Part shown: positions 1 to 7,483 of the stretch, piece by piece
Layout: each line of letters begins with the position of its first letter
Numbering within the stretch: the stretch's first letter is position 1
DNA from: JALSHZ01 sp964614535
GTDB lineage: Bacteria; Pseudomonadota; Gammaproteobacteria; UWMA-0217
Direction: 5' to 3'
DNA length: 64,000 nucleotides
NCBI GenBank assembly: GCA_964614535.1
Contig: CAZTOZ010000017.1
Span: forward strand, 49,594 to 113,593
Translations under genes and position numbers: made by a program
Notes under the pieces: generated by a model
Database searches by the model: none
Seen by the model: the letters and a program-made list of their open reading frames with translations, nothing else
Told to the model about the DNA's origin: nothing

Positions 1-1
1 T

Positions 2-295
2 TGGCTGGGGCTGGCCGGATTCATGGGGTTTCTGTTCAGCCAACTGGCATTGGGGCTCCGCTACCTGAAGACGATATCCCGCCGCCCCGTCGGCAATGCG
101 GTGGACGATAGCATTCTCATCATCGTTGCCGTACTACTGACCACCGCGTTACAGAGTCTCTTCATCGACACCCTGCACTGGCGGCATCTGTTCATGCTGC
201 TGGGCGTGATGACCGGCAGCCTGCTGTGGGCGGTAAAAAGGTCCGGCACCGCCCCGGGGGATCTGGGCGGTGCCGGCCAACACCCATACCGGTAA
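2..295 (+). CDS. C-terminal part of an O-antigen ligase/polymerase-like membrane protein (5' partial)
   Basis: The reading frame is open to the window edge, so only the C-terminus is present. The visible part has a hydrophobic start, a second membrane segment (ILIIVAVLLTTALQSLF) and the sequence TLHWRHLFMLLG, which resembles the last loop and helix of Wzy/WaaL-type O-antigen ligase-polymerases. Such proteins polymerise or ligate lipid-linked glycans at the periplasmic face of the inner membrane. It is convergent with the minus-strand exopolysaccharide genes that follow, which supports a surface polysaccharide role. The family call rests on about 97 residues and is moderate. Confidence 0.5.
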   Translation, partial: WLGLAGFMGFLFSQLALGLRYLKTISRRPVGNAVDDSILIIVAVLLTTALQSLFIDTLHWRHLFMLLGVMTGSLLWAVKRSGTAPGDLGGAGQHPYR

Positions 296-341
296 CGGGC
301 CGGAACATTGCTACGGCGCCTTGCCCCGCATCGACCAGCGC

Positions 342-2126
342 TCAGCGCTGGATCTCAGCCTCGTAGATCCGGCCGTCACGCTCGTTTGGATCGTAGTTGT
401 TGTCGACCATGGCATCGGAGATATAGAACGACTGCTTCACCGGATCACCGGACGAAGGCCCGATGGTCAACCCCTGGGCCTGTTTCGGTTTCGGCGAGAA
501 ACCACTGATGTCCAGCTTGTTCAGAAAGACACCGCCATTGGTATATTCGAAAATGGCATCGTCGTCGTTCGACAATACGAACAGATGACCACTGACGGCA
601 TCGAATGCGATCCCTTCCGGGTCGGATGGAATGCCCGATGCAGTACCCGCCGTGGTGGCCAGGTCGATAATCTGCTCGAGCACGAAGCCGCTGCCGCCGT
701 AACGATAGACGACGATATTGATATCGAAGCCCCCGGCGACATAGATTTTCCCGCTGGCCGGATCACAGGTGATGCCTTCGGGATCACTGGTGGCGCCCAC
801 GGTCGAGATCGCGTCACTGAAGACGAAACCACTGCCGCTGGTAAAACTGTAGCGGAAAATCATCTTGGCATCGTCATTGGAGACATAGTAGTGGCCATCG
901 GTGGCGCAATAGGTGATGCCGCTCGGCTCCCGGTTCTTCAGCACACCGGCCGGCGACGGCGTGATGTCGTACCGCCCGATCAGCTGTGTCGCAGCAGGAT
1001 CGGTTTCGAAGATATTGAACGGTGCGCTCTCCCAGACCTCCGGGATCTCGTTGATCTCCGAATCGGCAATCAACAACCGGCCACTCGATTCGTCGAACAC
1101 CACCCCGGCCGGGTCGGTGCTGGGAATCGTCAACGGATTGCCAGCCACGTCATAACCGGTATCGAAATAGTTGACCTGGGTGATCGACTGTACCGCGGCC
1201 GCCACCCCCTCTTGATAGAGCTGAACCGTCATCTCGTCGGTCGAGGTGAGCGCACCGTCGGTGGCCGTCAGTCGCAGGACATAGGAACCGGCGTCCGCAG
1301 AAAAAGTGGCGGTGGTATCGATCGCATTCGGATCGGCAAAGGTGACGGTTCCGGCGCCGGTTCCGCCGACGTGCTCCCAAGTCACCGAGAGCGTGCCACT
1401 TTCCGGCAGCCCATCGTCAGTGACGTTGCCATCCAGCGTCACACTGGTCTGTGGCAGCGTGAGGACCACATCCTCACCGGCATCGACCACCGGCGCCGCA
1501 TTGCTGCCCCCGGAGAACTCCACGTGGAGCAACGGTGCCGCGGCGGCATTGCCGTTCCAGGACTCGGCCACGCGGCGACCGCTGCCGGAAACGATGAACG
1601 TCATCGCATTGCCCGCCGCCCAGCCGGGACGCGACACCACCTCCTGAACGAGTGCCGCCAGATCCGGCGTCTGCTGCCTGGAGCCCGCCTCCCCGACCAC
1701 CGTCCAGTCTGGCGGTGACCAGTTCACCTTCGCAGCCGTCCTCGGCAATCCCGAAATACTGTACTTGGTCGTCTTGAACGACTTGGTGGTATCGGCGGCC
1801 GCCGCATCGATCGTCAACGCGACGGAACCGGTCGACTTTTCATCGGTGGTGAACTGGATCCATGCCGACGAGATGGTGGCGCCCTGCGGAATCGTCAGGC
1901 CTGGAAACCGCAGACCAACGACACGCCGTTCACTTTTCTCCTCGACCATGTCGAGATCACCACTGCCGCGGAGCACCCGGCCATCGGCCCGCTCCTCGGC
2001 ATCGTCGTGGCTGTGGGCGATACGCACATCGATGGTGCCGGCCTGGGCCGCCCCCATCAAAGAAGCAATAAGCAACAGTGCCGGCGCGAGAAATCGCACG
2101 GCATCCCGTTCCTGGAATTGGGTCAT
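342..2126 (-). CDS. Secreted PKD-like / beta-propeller protein
   Basis: A 594-residue exported protein of unknown function. Residues 1-29 form a signal peptide (hydrophobic core LAPALLLIASLM, probable cleavage after AQA). Residues about 30-205 look like a beta-sandwich domain. Residues about 210-305 form a PKD/cadherin-like domain beginning PVVDAGEDVVLTL. Residues about 320-594 contain repeated DPEGI-type strands (DPAGVVFDESSGRLLIADS, SDPEGITCDPASGKIYVAGG, SDPEGIAFDAVSGHLFVLSN), the pattern of an NHL/SdiA-regulated-type beta-propeller. No catalytic residues are recognisable; an esterase-like phytase or an adhesin/matrix protein are both possible. It lies next to polysaccharide export genes and has a CRP-type palindrome upstream. 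Confidence 0.75.
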   Translation of the reverse strand: MTQFQERDAVRFLAPALLLIASLMGAAQAGTIDVRIAHSHDDAEERADGRVLRGSGDLDMVEEKSERRVVGLRFPGLTIPQGATISSAWIQFTTDEKSTGSVALTIDAAAADTTKSFKTTKYSISGLPRTAAKVNWSPPDWTVVGEAGSRQQTPDLAALVQEVVSRPGWAAGNAMTFIVSGSGRRVAESWNGNAAAAPLLHVEFSGGSNAAPVVDAGEDVVLTLPQTSVTLDGNVTDDGLPESGTLSVTWEHVGGTGAGTVTFADPNAIDTTATFSADAGSYVLRLTATDGALTSTDEMTVQLYQEGVAAAVQSITQVNYFDTGYDVAGNPLTIPSTDPAGVVFDESSGRLLIADSEINEIPEVWESAPFNIFETDPAATQLIGRYDITPSPAGVLKNREPSGITYCATDGHYYVSNDDAKMIFRYSFTSGSGFVFSDAISTVGATSDPEGITCDPASGKIYVAGGFDINIVVYRYGGSGFVLEQIIDLATTAGTASGIPSDPEGIAFDAVSGHLFVLSNDDDAIFEYTNGGVFLNKLDISGFSPKPKQAQGLTIGPSSGDPVKQSFYISDAMVDNNYDPNERDGRIYEAEIQR

Positions 2127-2208
2127 CGAATCATCCTCTGACGCTGGGCTGGGGGTTGTAACACGAGGACATTCCCCCGCCCGACGGCGGCGGCGCCCTA
2201 CAATCTCA

Positions 2209-2224
2209 TGTGACAGTCATCACA
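2209..2224 (-). promoter_or_regulatory. CRP/Vfr-type palindrome upstream of the beta-propeller gene
   Basis: TGTGACAGTCATCACA matches the CRP core TGTGA-N6-TCACA exactly. It lies 83-98 bases upstream of the ATG of the minus-strand gene ending at 342. A similar but better extended site occurs at 5067-5088. The match is seen directly; binding by a CRP-type regulator is inference, since no such gene is in the window. Confidence 0.5.
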
Positions 2225-2322
2225 ACCATAAGTTCAACGCGACAGAGGACCGCCCGGCGAACCGGTGGCAGGAAGCGGGATCGGTACAGCCCGCCAGACA
2301 GGCGCAGCCGGCGCCGGGAAGA

Positions 2323-4389
2323 TCAGTGACGGATCCGCACGCGCAACAACTTCTCCCCGAACCGCCGCAGCGATGACGCAGCCGGCGACCGGGTCTCGAC
2401 GACGACGGCAAGATCGACCCGATCGAGCACCAGCTCCGCCTCGGTCACGGCATCGAGGTTGCGCACGACGACGACGACGAGATCGAAATAGCGCGTCAAC
2501 AGCGTCAGCAACGAGGGGGTTGCATCGACCAGTTTATTGGCCAGCCGGCCGTCGAGATGCTCCCCCCGCGCCAGCAGCGTCACATGGGTGCGGAAATCGG
2601 TCTGAAAAGCCTTGGTCAAACCCACCGACTTGGCCAGAACATCGGCCACGCCGGGCCTGGGTGGCATGGCAAAAGCGCGGTGGAGCTCTGCCTCGCCACG
2701 GCTGAGATCGACGATGACGACCCGCCGGCCATCGGCGGCGTTGAGTGTCGCTACCGCAGCGGCGATCGACACCTTGTCGGCCACGCTGCCGGAACCGGTG
2801 ATCAGCACCGTATGGGGCGGCCCGCCGCCGAGCCGCGACAGCAGTCGCCGGTTCAGCACCGTGACGGCGGCAACGAAACGCGAGCGGGGTTTGGACAACA
2901 GCTCGCTGGCGGGGATGATGCCGTGACCATCTCCCGGCACCGGCACGGCCACCGCCGCCTCTTCATCATTCACATCGACACGAGGCTCCGAGAGCGCCAC
3001 CGGCTGCCCGACCGGCTCGCTTTCGCCCCAGACGGCCGCGCCCGTTTCGGGCATCAGCCTGGCCGCCGACGGCGCGACCAGCGCACCCCGCTCGAACCGG
3101 CCACCGCGCCCGGTGACACGAGGCCGGAAATACTCCGCCAGCATCGCCGTGAGCAGACCGAGCAGCAGCGCCGCGGCCAGCGTCAGCGCCAGAATATGCT
3201 GGCGGGTCGGGAACACCGGGCCGGCGGGCTCATAGGCGGGCGAGACCACGCTGATGGTCTTGGCGACCACCAGGTCCCGCGCCTGATCGCCCAGCGTCTT
3301 GGATTGCTTGAGCAACGCCCGATACTGCTCCCGTATCGCCTCGGCTTCCAACTGCAGTTCCCGCAATCCGCCATCGGCCCGATGGGCCCGGGCGATCTCC
3401 TGTTCCAGGTCCTCGATGCGCTGTTGCAAGACCTCCACCTTGCGCTGCTCGGCCGCGGCCCGATCCTTCAGCGTCCGCGCCGTCGAACGCAGCTCCCGCT
3501 GAATGCCGGCGCGCAGGTCACCGAGCTGGGTCTTCACCTCGATCAATGCCGGGTGACGCGGCCCATACTCGTTACGCATCTCGCTGAGGCGGTTGGCCAG
3601 CGTCATCTCCTGCTCGCGGAAGCGGCGCACCAGCGGGGAATCGACGGCGGCGCTGACCGCCACCATGTCGCCGGCACGTATCAGCGCATCCACCTGACGC
3701 CAGCGGGCATCGGCCTTTTCCACCTCGACCTTCGCCAACAGAAGCTGACTCTCGAGGCTCCCGATCTGCCGTGACTTCGCCGAGAGGTCGGCGATGTCGA
3801 GCAAGCCGTTGGCCTGTTTGTAGTCGCTGATGCGTTGCTCGACCGCTTGCAGTTCGGCCCGGCGACGTTTCAGCTCGGCATCGACATAATGCTTTTCGGT
3901 GGCGAACAGCTTGCCGATTTGTTCGGCCTTCAGCCGGCGGAAGGTCTCGATGACCTGATCGACCACCCGCGCCGCCTCACCCGGGCTCTTCGCCCGATAG
4001 CTGACCGTGATCACCGATGCGCCGGGGGGTTGCGAGACGTCGAGCCGGTTGAGAAAGGCGGAGACGCGCCCGGAGGAGATGGTGACCGGCTTCTCTGCCG
4101 ATCCGGCCAACGCCTGCAAGACCCGCACGGCCAGCAGCCGGGAGCGCAGCAGCGCCACATCCCTTCCGCCAGCGCGGGGATCGGCTCGCGGTGCCTTGCC
4201 CTTGCCGCTGACCGTCGGATCCGGCGCGACGCTGATGACGCCGGAGGAGACATACTCCGGCTGCTTCAGCAGCGCCAGCAACATTCCCGCCAGCAAGGTA
4301 AGCCCCATGACCGTCAACACCGACGGCCAGTGGGCGCGCAACACCGCGGCCATGCCGTGGAGATCGAGGTCGTCGCCGCCCCCCCGCAT
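2323..4389 (-). CDS. Wzz/GNVR-type polysaccharide chain-length protein fused to a degenerate CpsD-like domain
   Basis: A 688-residue polysaccharide co-polymerase. Residues about 8-60 form the N-terminal Wzz domain with TM1 near 24-41; residues about 150-375 are a long coiled coil with GNVR-like features; TM2 is near 398-420. Residues about 500-688 resemble the BY-kinase/ParA-like domain (CpsD/ExoP), but the Walker A is broken: residues 531-541 read TGSGSVADKVS where PGEGKST-type residues are expected. Walker A' (VVIVDLS, 557-563) is only partly kept and there is no C-terminal tyrosine cluster. It probably controls export and chain length without autokinase activity. Its ATG overlaps the stop of the SLBB export gene (TGATG), so the two are translationally coupled. 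Confidence 0.85.
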   Translation of the reverse strand: MRGGGDDLDLHGMAAVLRAHWPSVLTVMGLTLLAGMLLALLKQPEYVSSGVISVAPDPTVSGKGKAPRADPRAGGRDVALLRSRLLAVRVLQALAGSAEKPVTISSGRVSAFLNRLDVSQPPGASVITVSYRAKSPGEAARVVDQVIETFRRLKAEQIGKLFATEKHYVDAELKRRRAELQAVEQRISDYKQANGLLDIADLSAKSRQIGSLESQLLLAKVEVEKADARWRQVDALIRAGDMVAVSAAVDSPLVRRFREQEMTLANRLSEMRNEYGPRHPALIEVKTQLGDLRAGIQRELRSTARTLKDRAAAEQRKVEVLQQRIEDLEQEIARAHRADGGLRELQLEAEAIREQYRALLKQSKTLGDQARDLVVAKTISVVSPAYEPAGPVFPTRQHILALTLAAALLLGLLTAMLAEYFRPRVTGRGGRFERGALVAPSAARLMPETGAAVWGESEPVGQPVALSEPRVDVNDEEAAVAVPVPGDGHGIIPASELLSKPRSRFVAAVTVLNRRLLSRLGGGPPHTVLITGSGSVADKVSIAAAVATLNAADGRRVVIVDLSRGEAELHRAFAMPPRPGVADVLAKSVGLTKAFQTDFRTHVTLLARGEHLDGRLANKLVDATPSLLTLLTRYFDLVVVVVRNLDAVTEAELVLDRVDLAVVVETRSPAASSLRRFGEKLLRVRIRH

Positions 4390-4922
4390 CAGAAGAACCG
4401 CTCCCGGACGGTGATGATGTCACCCGGCTCGACCCGCGCCCCGACGGCGGCCCGCAAGCGTTTGCCATTGCGCTCGATCAACACCTTGTTGCGCTTTGCA
4501 TGGGGCGCGAACCCCCCGGCCAGGGCAACGGCATTGAGCACCGTCATCCCCTCACGGTAGGGGTAGTCCCCCGGCTTGTTGACCTCACCGAGTATGTAGA
4601 AGGGCCGATAGGTCAGCAGCTCCACGCTGACGCGGGGATTGACGAGATAGTCCGGGCGCAGGCGCGCGGTGATGGCCCGTGCCAGCTCGGTGGTGGTCAG
4701 CCCTTGGCTGACGACGCCACCAATCAACGGCATGACGACCCGGCCCGCCCCGTCGACGGTGAATTTCCCCGACAGCGACTCGTGGCCGAACACGGTGATG
4801 CGGAGCCTGTCTCCGACGCCCAGGCGGTAGTCGCCGGCCACCTCGGCAGCCTGCAGGGAAAAAGACAGAATCAGGAGCAACGCCGACAGCGTCGCGAAAT
4901 GGACTACCCGGGCAATAGGCAT
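4389..4922 (-). CDS. Polysaccharide export protein (SLBB / Wza-like)
   Basis: Outer-membrane or periplasmic export component of the poly-export family. After a signal peptide (MPIARVVHFATLSALLLILS, cleavage near LQA-AEV) comes the Poly_export domain (DYRLGVGDRLRITVFGHE) and then an SLBB domain (FYILGEVNKPGDYPYREGMT). The protein is 177 residues, shorter than Wza, with a single SLBB. I chose the ATG at 4922 because AGGAGG lies 11 bases upstream and the signal peptide begins there; an in-frame start at 4973 would add 17 residues with no such site. It is the first gene of a pair with the Wzz-like gene and lies downstream of a near-perfect CRP site. Confidence 0.88.
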   Translation of the reverse strand: MPIARVVHFATLSALLLILSFSLQAAEVAGDYRLGVGDRLRITVFGHESLSGKFTVDGAGRVVMPLIGGVVSQGLTTTELARAITARLRPDYLVNPRVSVELLTYRPFYILGEVNKPGDYPYREGMTVLNAVALAGGFAPHAKRNKVLIERNGKRLRAAVGARVEPGDIITVRERFF

Positions 4923-5066
4923 CGGTGATATGGCCTCCTCTCTTGCGGCTCGCCCGTTGGGTGCTGCCAGCATTGGCCTGCACGCAATCTATATCCAACG
5001 GACTCCTGAACGAGTGAGACAATCGACCGGAGGAATAGTTTGACGTTGGGAGAAAAGGGGAGAAGA

Positions 5067-5088
5067 AAATGTGATAGCCATCACATTT
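5067..5088 (-). promoter_or_regulatory. Near-perfect 22-bp CRP/Vfr-type site upstream of the SLBB-Wzz operon
   Basis: The site has AAATGTGAT on the left, ATCACATTT on the right and four bases (AGCC) between: both 9-base half sites match the extended CRP consensus. It lies about 145 bases upstream of the ATG at 4922, in the 298-base gap after trxC. A possible minus-strand -10 (TATAGA) is at 4988-4993, which would put the site roughly 95 bases upstream of transcription start, compatible with a class I arrangement. The promoter is inferred; the palindrome is seen directly. Confidence 0.6.
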
Positions 5089-5161
5089 ATCAGGGAGGTG
5101 ACGAGGATGATCGGTCACAGAGGCCCGATCTCACCGCCGGCACAAACCATGGTCGGACGCA

Positions 5162-5192
5162 CGCTGGACGGTCCGGGGTGAACCGTCCAGCG
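5162..5192 (-). terminator. Hairpin after trxC, possible terminator without U-tract
   Basis: A perfect 11-base inverted repeat (CGCTGGACGGT / ACCGTCCAGCG) with a 9-base loop lies 29 bases past the trxC stop. No T-run follows on the minus strand, so it may be an unusual terminator, an mRNA-stabilising hairpin or a protein-binding palindrome. Confidence 0.4.
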
Positions 5193-5220
5193 CCATATCA
5201 ACGACCGGGCTCGGGTGCCG

Positions 5221-5655
5221 TCACAGATGCGATTCGGCCCAGCGGACGATATCGGCTTCGCCCATCGCGCCGGGCTGCGTGGCCACCGCCTGCCCGCCCT
5301 TGAAGAGCATCAGCGTGGGGATACTGCGGATGCCGAACTGGGCGGCAATGGTCTGCTCATCCTCGGTGTTGAGCTTGGCGAGCCGCACCCGCGGTTCGAG
5401 GCGGGCGGCAGCGGCCGAAAAGGCCGGCGCCATCATCTTGCAGGGGCCACACCACGGCGCCCAGAAGTCGATCAGCACCGGAATGTCGTTCCGTGTCAGG
5501 TGCTTTTGAAAATCAGCGCCGGTCAGCTCCACCGGGTGGCCGGTGAACAGCGGGCGGTGGCATTTTCCGCATTTGGGGTTGTCGTGCAGCCGCTCAGCAG
5601 CGACGCGATTCACGGCGCTGCAGTGCGGGCAGACGATATTCAATGGGTTGCTCAT
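5221..5655 (-). CDS. trxC: Thioredoxin 2 (TrxC)
   Basis: Cytoplasmic thiol-disulfide oxidoreductase of 144 residues. The N-terminus carries the TrxC zinc site, two CxxC pairs (CPHC and CGKC), followed by a thioredoxin fold with the active site WCGPCK and the cis-proline loop IRSIPTL. Length and architecture match TrxC rather than TrxA. The start at 5655 (MSNPLNIVCPHC) is preferred because AGGAAAG lies just upstream; a longer frame to 5724 would add 23 non-conserved residues. It is divergent from the hsp20 pair, consistent with an oxidative/heat stress neighbourhood. Confidence 0.93.
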   Translation of the reverse strand: MSNPLNIVCPHCSAVNRVAAERLHDNPKCGKCHRPLFTGHPVELTGADFQKHLTRNDIPVLIDFWAPWCGPCKMMAPAFSAAAARLEPRVRLAKLNTEDEQTIAAQFGIRSIPTLMLFKGGQAVATQPGAMGEADIVRWAESHL

Positions 5656-5754
5656 AGACACTTTCCTGATTGACGATCGGATTGAAAACCGTATTTCCCC
5701 AATCATGGCCCCTGCCCGGTGCATTTCAAGGCCGGAACGGGGGAGGCACGCCGC

Positions 5755-5785
5755 CCCCTTGAAATCGGGCGGGCCACCACTATCT
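5755..5785 (+). promoter_or_regulatory. Sigma-32-like heat-shock promoter of the hsp20 pair
   Basis: CCCCTTGAAA (CTTGAAA at 5758-5764) followed after 12 bases by CCACTATCT (5777-5785) resembles the RpoH consensus CTTGAAA-N11-16-CCCCATNT. It lies about 80 bases upstream of the first hsp20 ATG. The -35 is strong and the -10 moderate. Confidence 0.55.
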
Positions 5786-5863
5786 ATTGCAGCAACGACG
5801 GTCGGAAGGGGCGGATTCGCGCCGCCGGCCCCATGAATGACTGGCTACTGGAGGCTACGAACA

Positions 5864-6280
5864 ATGATATCCAACATGATTCGGTTCCCTTCATCCCTCT
5901 TCGACGACTTGGATGAAGTCTTTTTCAACATCCCCCGCGCGCGGCGTGAGCAGGTCTATCCGCCGATCAACATGGGGGTCACCGACAACAGCGTCGAGGT
6001 GTATGTCTTCCTGCCAGGCATGAAGCTGGACGACATCGACCTGTCGCTGGAGAAGAACCTGCTGAGCATCTCCGGCAAGCGGGAGCGTGAACCGCTGGGC
6101 GACGACGAGGCAACCATCTATCGCGAGGAGCGTTTCAAGGGCAGCTTCAAGCGCGTCATCACGTTGCCGGACGACGTCGATCCCGACAAGACCGAAGCCG
6201 TCTATCGCGATGGCATCCTGCACATCAGCATCGCCAAGCGCAGCGAGGCACAGCCACGCAAGATCACCGTCAAGGCCTGA
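5864..6280 (+). CDS. Hsp20/alpha-crystallin small heat-shock protein
   Basis: ATP-independent holdase chaperone of 138 residues. The alpha-crystallin domain runs from about VYPPINMGVTDN to the C-terminus, with the conserved LPGMKLDDIDLS strand, the GSFKRVITLPDDVD loop and the GILHISIAKR motif (A-x-x-x-G-I-L type). I chose the ATG at 5864 because GGAGG lies 9 bases upstream; a frame extension to 5837 lacks this. It is followed after 14 bases by a second, divergent hsp20, so the two probably form a co-transcribed hetero-oligomeric pair under a heat-shock promoter. Confidence 0.93.
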   Translation: MISNMIRFPSSLFDDLDEVFFNIPRARREQVYPPINMGVTDNSVEVYVFLPGMKLDDIDLSLEKNLLSISGKREREPLGDDEATIYREERFKGSFKRVITLPDDVDPDKTEAVYRDGILHISIAKRSEAQPRKITVKA

Positions 6281-6294
6281 AGGAGGACAGCACA

Positions 6295-6681
6295 ATGAGT
6301 GAACAGAATGCACACAACAGCCCCCAGCGGATGCCGGGCGATGCGATGCCACTGGAACTGACACCGGCGGTGGACATCATCGAGAGCAAGCAGGGCGTCA
6401 CCCTGCTGATCGACCTGCCGGGCGTCAGCAAGGAGAGCCTGGACATCGACGTGGACAAGAACGTGCTCACCATCAAGGGGACGATCAATCTCCACACCGA
6501 TGAGAAGCTGAGCGCCACCTATATGGACGTCCACGCCGGCACCTTCACGCGGCAATTCACGCTGGGCAGCGAGCTGGATGCCGCCGCCATCGACGCCACG
6601 CTCAAGGACGGGGTGCTCAAGCTCTTCGTGCCGCGCTCCGACGCGCACAAGCCGAAGAAGATCGAGATCAAGGCGGGCTAG
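6295..6681 (+). CDS. Second Hsp20/alpha-crystallin small heat-shock protein
   Basis: A 128-residue small heat-shock protein with the motifs LTPAVDIIESKQGVTLLIDL, LPGVSKESLDIDVD and DGVLKLFVPR. AAGGAGG just upstream of the ATG gives a strong ribosome site. It is only distantly similar to its upstream neighbour, lacking the longer N-terminal arm, so the pair represents two hsp20 subfamilies rather than a recent duplication. Expected role: binding unfolded proteins together with its partner during heat or oxidative stress. Confidence 0.92.
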   Translation: MSEQNAHNSPQRMPGDAMPLELTPAVDIIESKQGVTLLIDLPGVSKESLDIDVDKNVLTIKGTINLHTDEKLSATYMDVHAGTFTRQFTLGSELDAAAIDATLKDGVLKLFVPRSDAHKPKKIEIKAG

Positions 6682-6694
6682 CCCAGGACAGACG

Positions 6695-6735
6695 GGCGGG
6701 CATCGCGACGCCTCGATGGCGCCACGATGCCCGCC
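6695..6735. terminator. Long nested stem-loop at the convergent hsp20 / CinA-like junction
   Basis: GGCGGGCATCG (6695-6705) pairs perfectly with CGATGCCCGCC (6725-6735), and inside the loop CGCC pairs with GGCG. It sits between two convergent stop codons, where a bidirectional terminator is expected, but no T-run follows on either strand. Confidence 0.4.
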
Positions 6736-6745
6736 GCGCGGTCGC

Positions 6746-7483
6746 CTATTGCGCGACCTCGCGCCAGCCGATCCCCGCTGCGTCGAGCATTCCCTTCAAC
6801 GCGACCATCGCCCGCTCGACATCGTTCCGCTCTCCCCGCAGCCCAAGGTCCACTCGCTGGCGGTCGCCGGTATTGGGCAGGCTCGACAAGCGCACCTCGG
6901 GGAAGCGTGCGACGATGGCCTCCTCGGCTTCGATCAGCCGGCTCTCCGGCGCCTCGGCCACGATTCGCAACTCCACCACAGGCTCGCCGAAACGGTCGGC
7001 GTAGTGGCGATCCAGCACCCACGTCACCATTGGATGGGCCATATCGGGAAAACCGGGCACGAAGTGGTGGTGACGGATGCTGAAGCCGGCGATCCGGTTG
7101 ACCGGATTGGGGATCAGCTCGGCACCCACCGGGAACTCCGCCATCCTCACCTTGTGGGGATGAAGGTCGTCACCAAACTTCTCGCGCAGAATCTCCATCG
7201 CCTCGGGATGGGGTTCGAGCGCCAGACCGAAGGCTTCGGCGGCGCATTGGCGGGTGATATCGTCCGGCGTGCCACCGATGCCCCCGAACGAGAAGACCAC
7301 CGCGCCGCTGGCCAGCGTCTCACGGTAGGTCTGCACCAGCAGATCGTGATCGTCACCGACGAAGCGCGCCCAGGCCAGCGCAAGCCCCCGCCGCCGCAGC
7401 GCCTCGACGGCGAACCCGAAATGGGTGTCGCGCCGCTTGCCCGAGAGGATCTCATCACCGACGACGACGATTCCGAAGCTCAC
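6746..7483 (-). CDS. CinA N-terminal/MoaB-like molybdopterin-binding domain protein
   Basis: A 245-residue protein of the COG1058 type (CinA N-terminal, MoCF_biosynth fold). Visible landmarks are the N-terminal VVGDEILSGKRRDTH motif and FSFGGIGGTPDDITRQ, the family's GG-x-GPT(D)D nucleotide/molybdopterin-binding loop. It lacks the C-terminal nicotinamide-nucleotide amidase domain of full CinA, so it corresponds to stand-alone proteins of unknown exact substrate, possibly pyrophosphatases acting on ADP-ribose-like compounds. Its ATG overlaps the hemH stop by 4 bases, implying coupling with hemH. Confidence 0.82.
   Translation of the reverse strand: MSFGIVVVGDEILSGKRRDTHFGFAVEALRRRGLALAWARFVGDDHDLLVQTYRETLASGAVVFSFGGIGGTPDDITRQCAAEAFGLALEPHPEAMEILREKFGDDLHPHKVRMAEFPVGAELIPNPVNRIAGFSIRHHHFVPGFPDMAHPMVTWVLDRHYADRFGEPVVELRIVAEAPESRLIEAEEAIVARFPEVRLSSLPNTGDRQRVDLGLRGERNDVERAMVALKGMLDAAGIGWREVAQ

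Noticed and set aside
270..1718. Long open frame on the plus strand opposite the beta-propeller gene
   Set aside because: It is the antisense of a real gene, Arg/Gly/His-rich, without recognisable domain or ribosome site. High GC makes such frames common.
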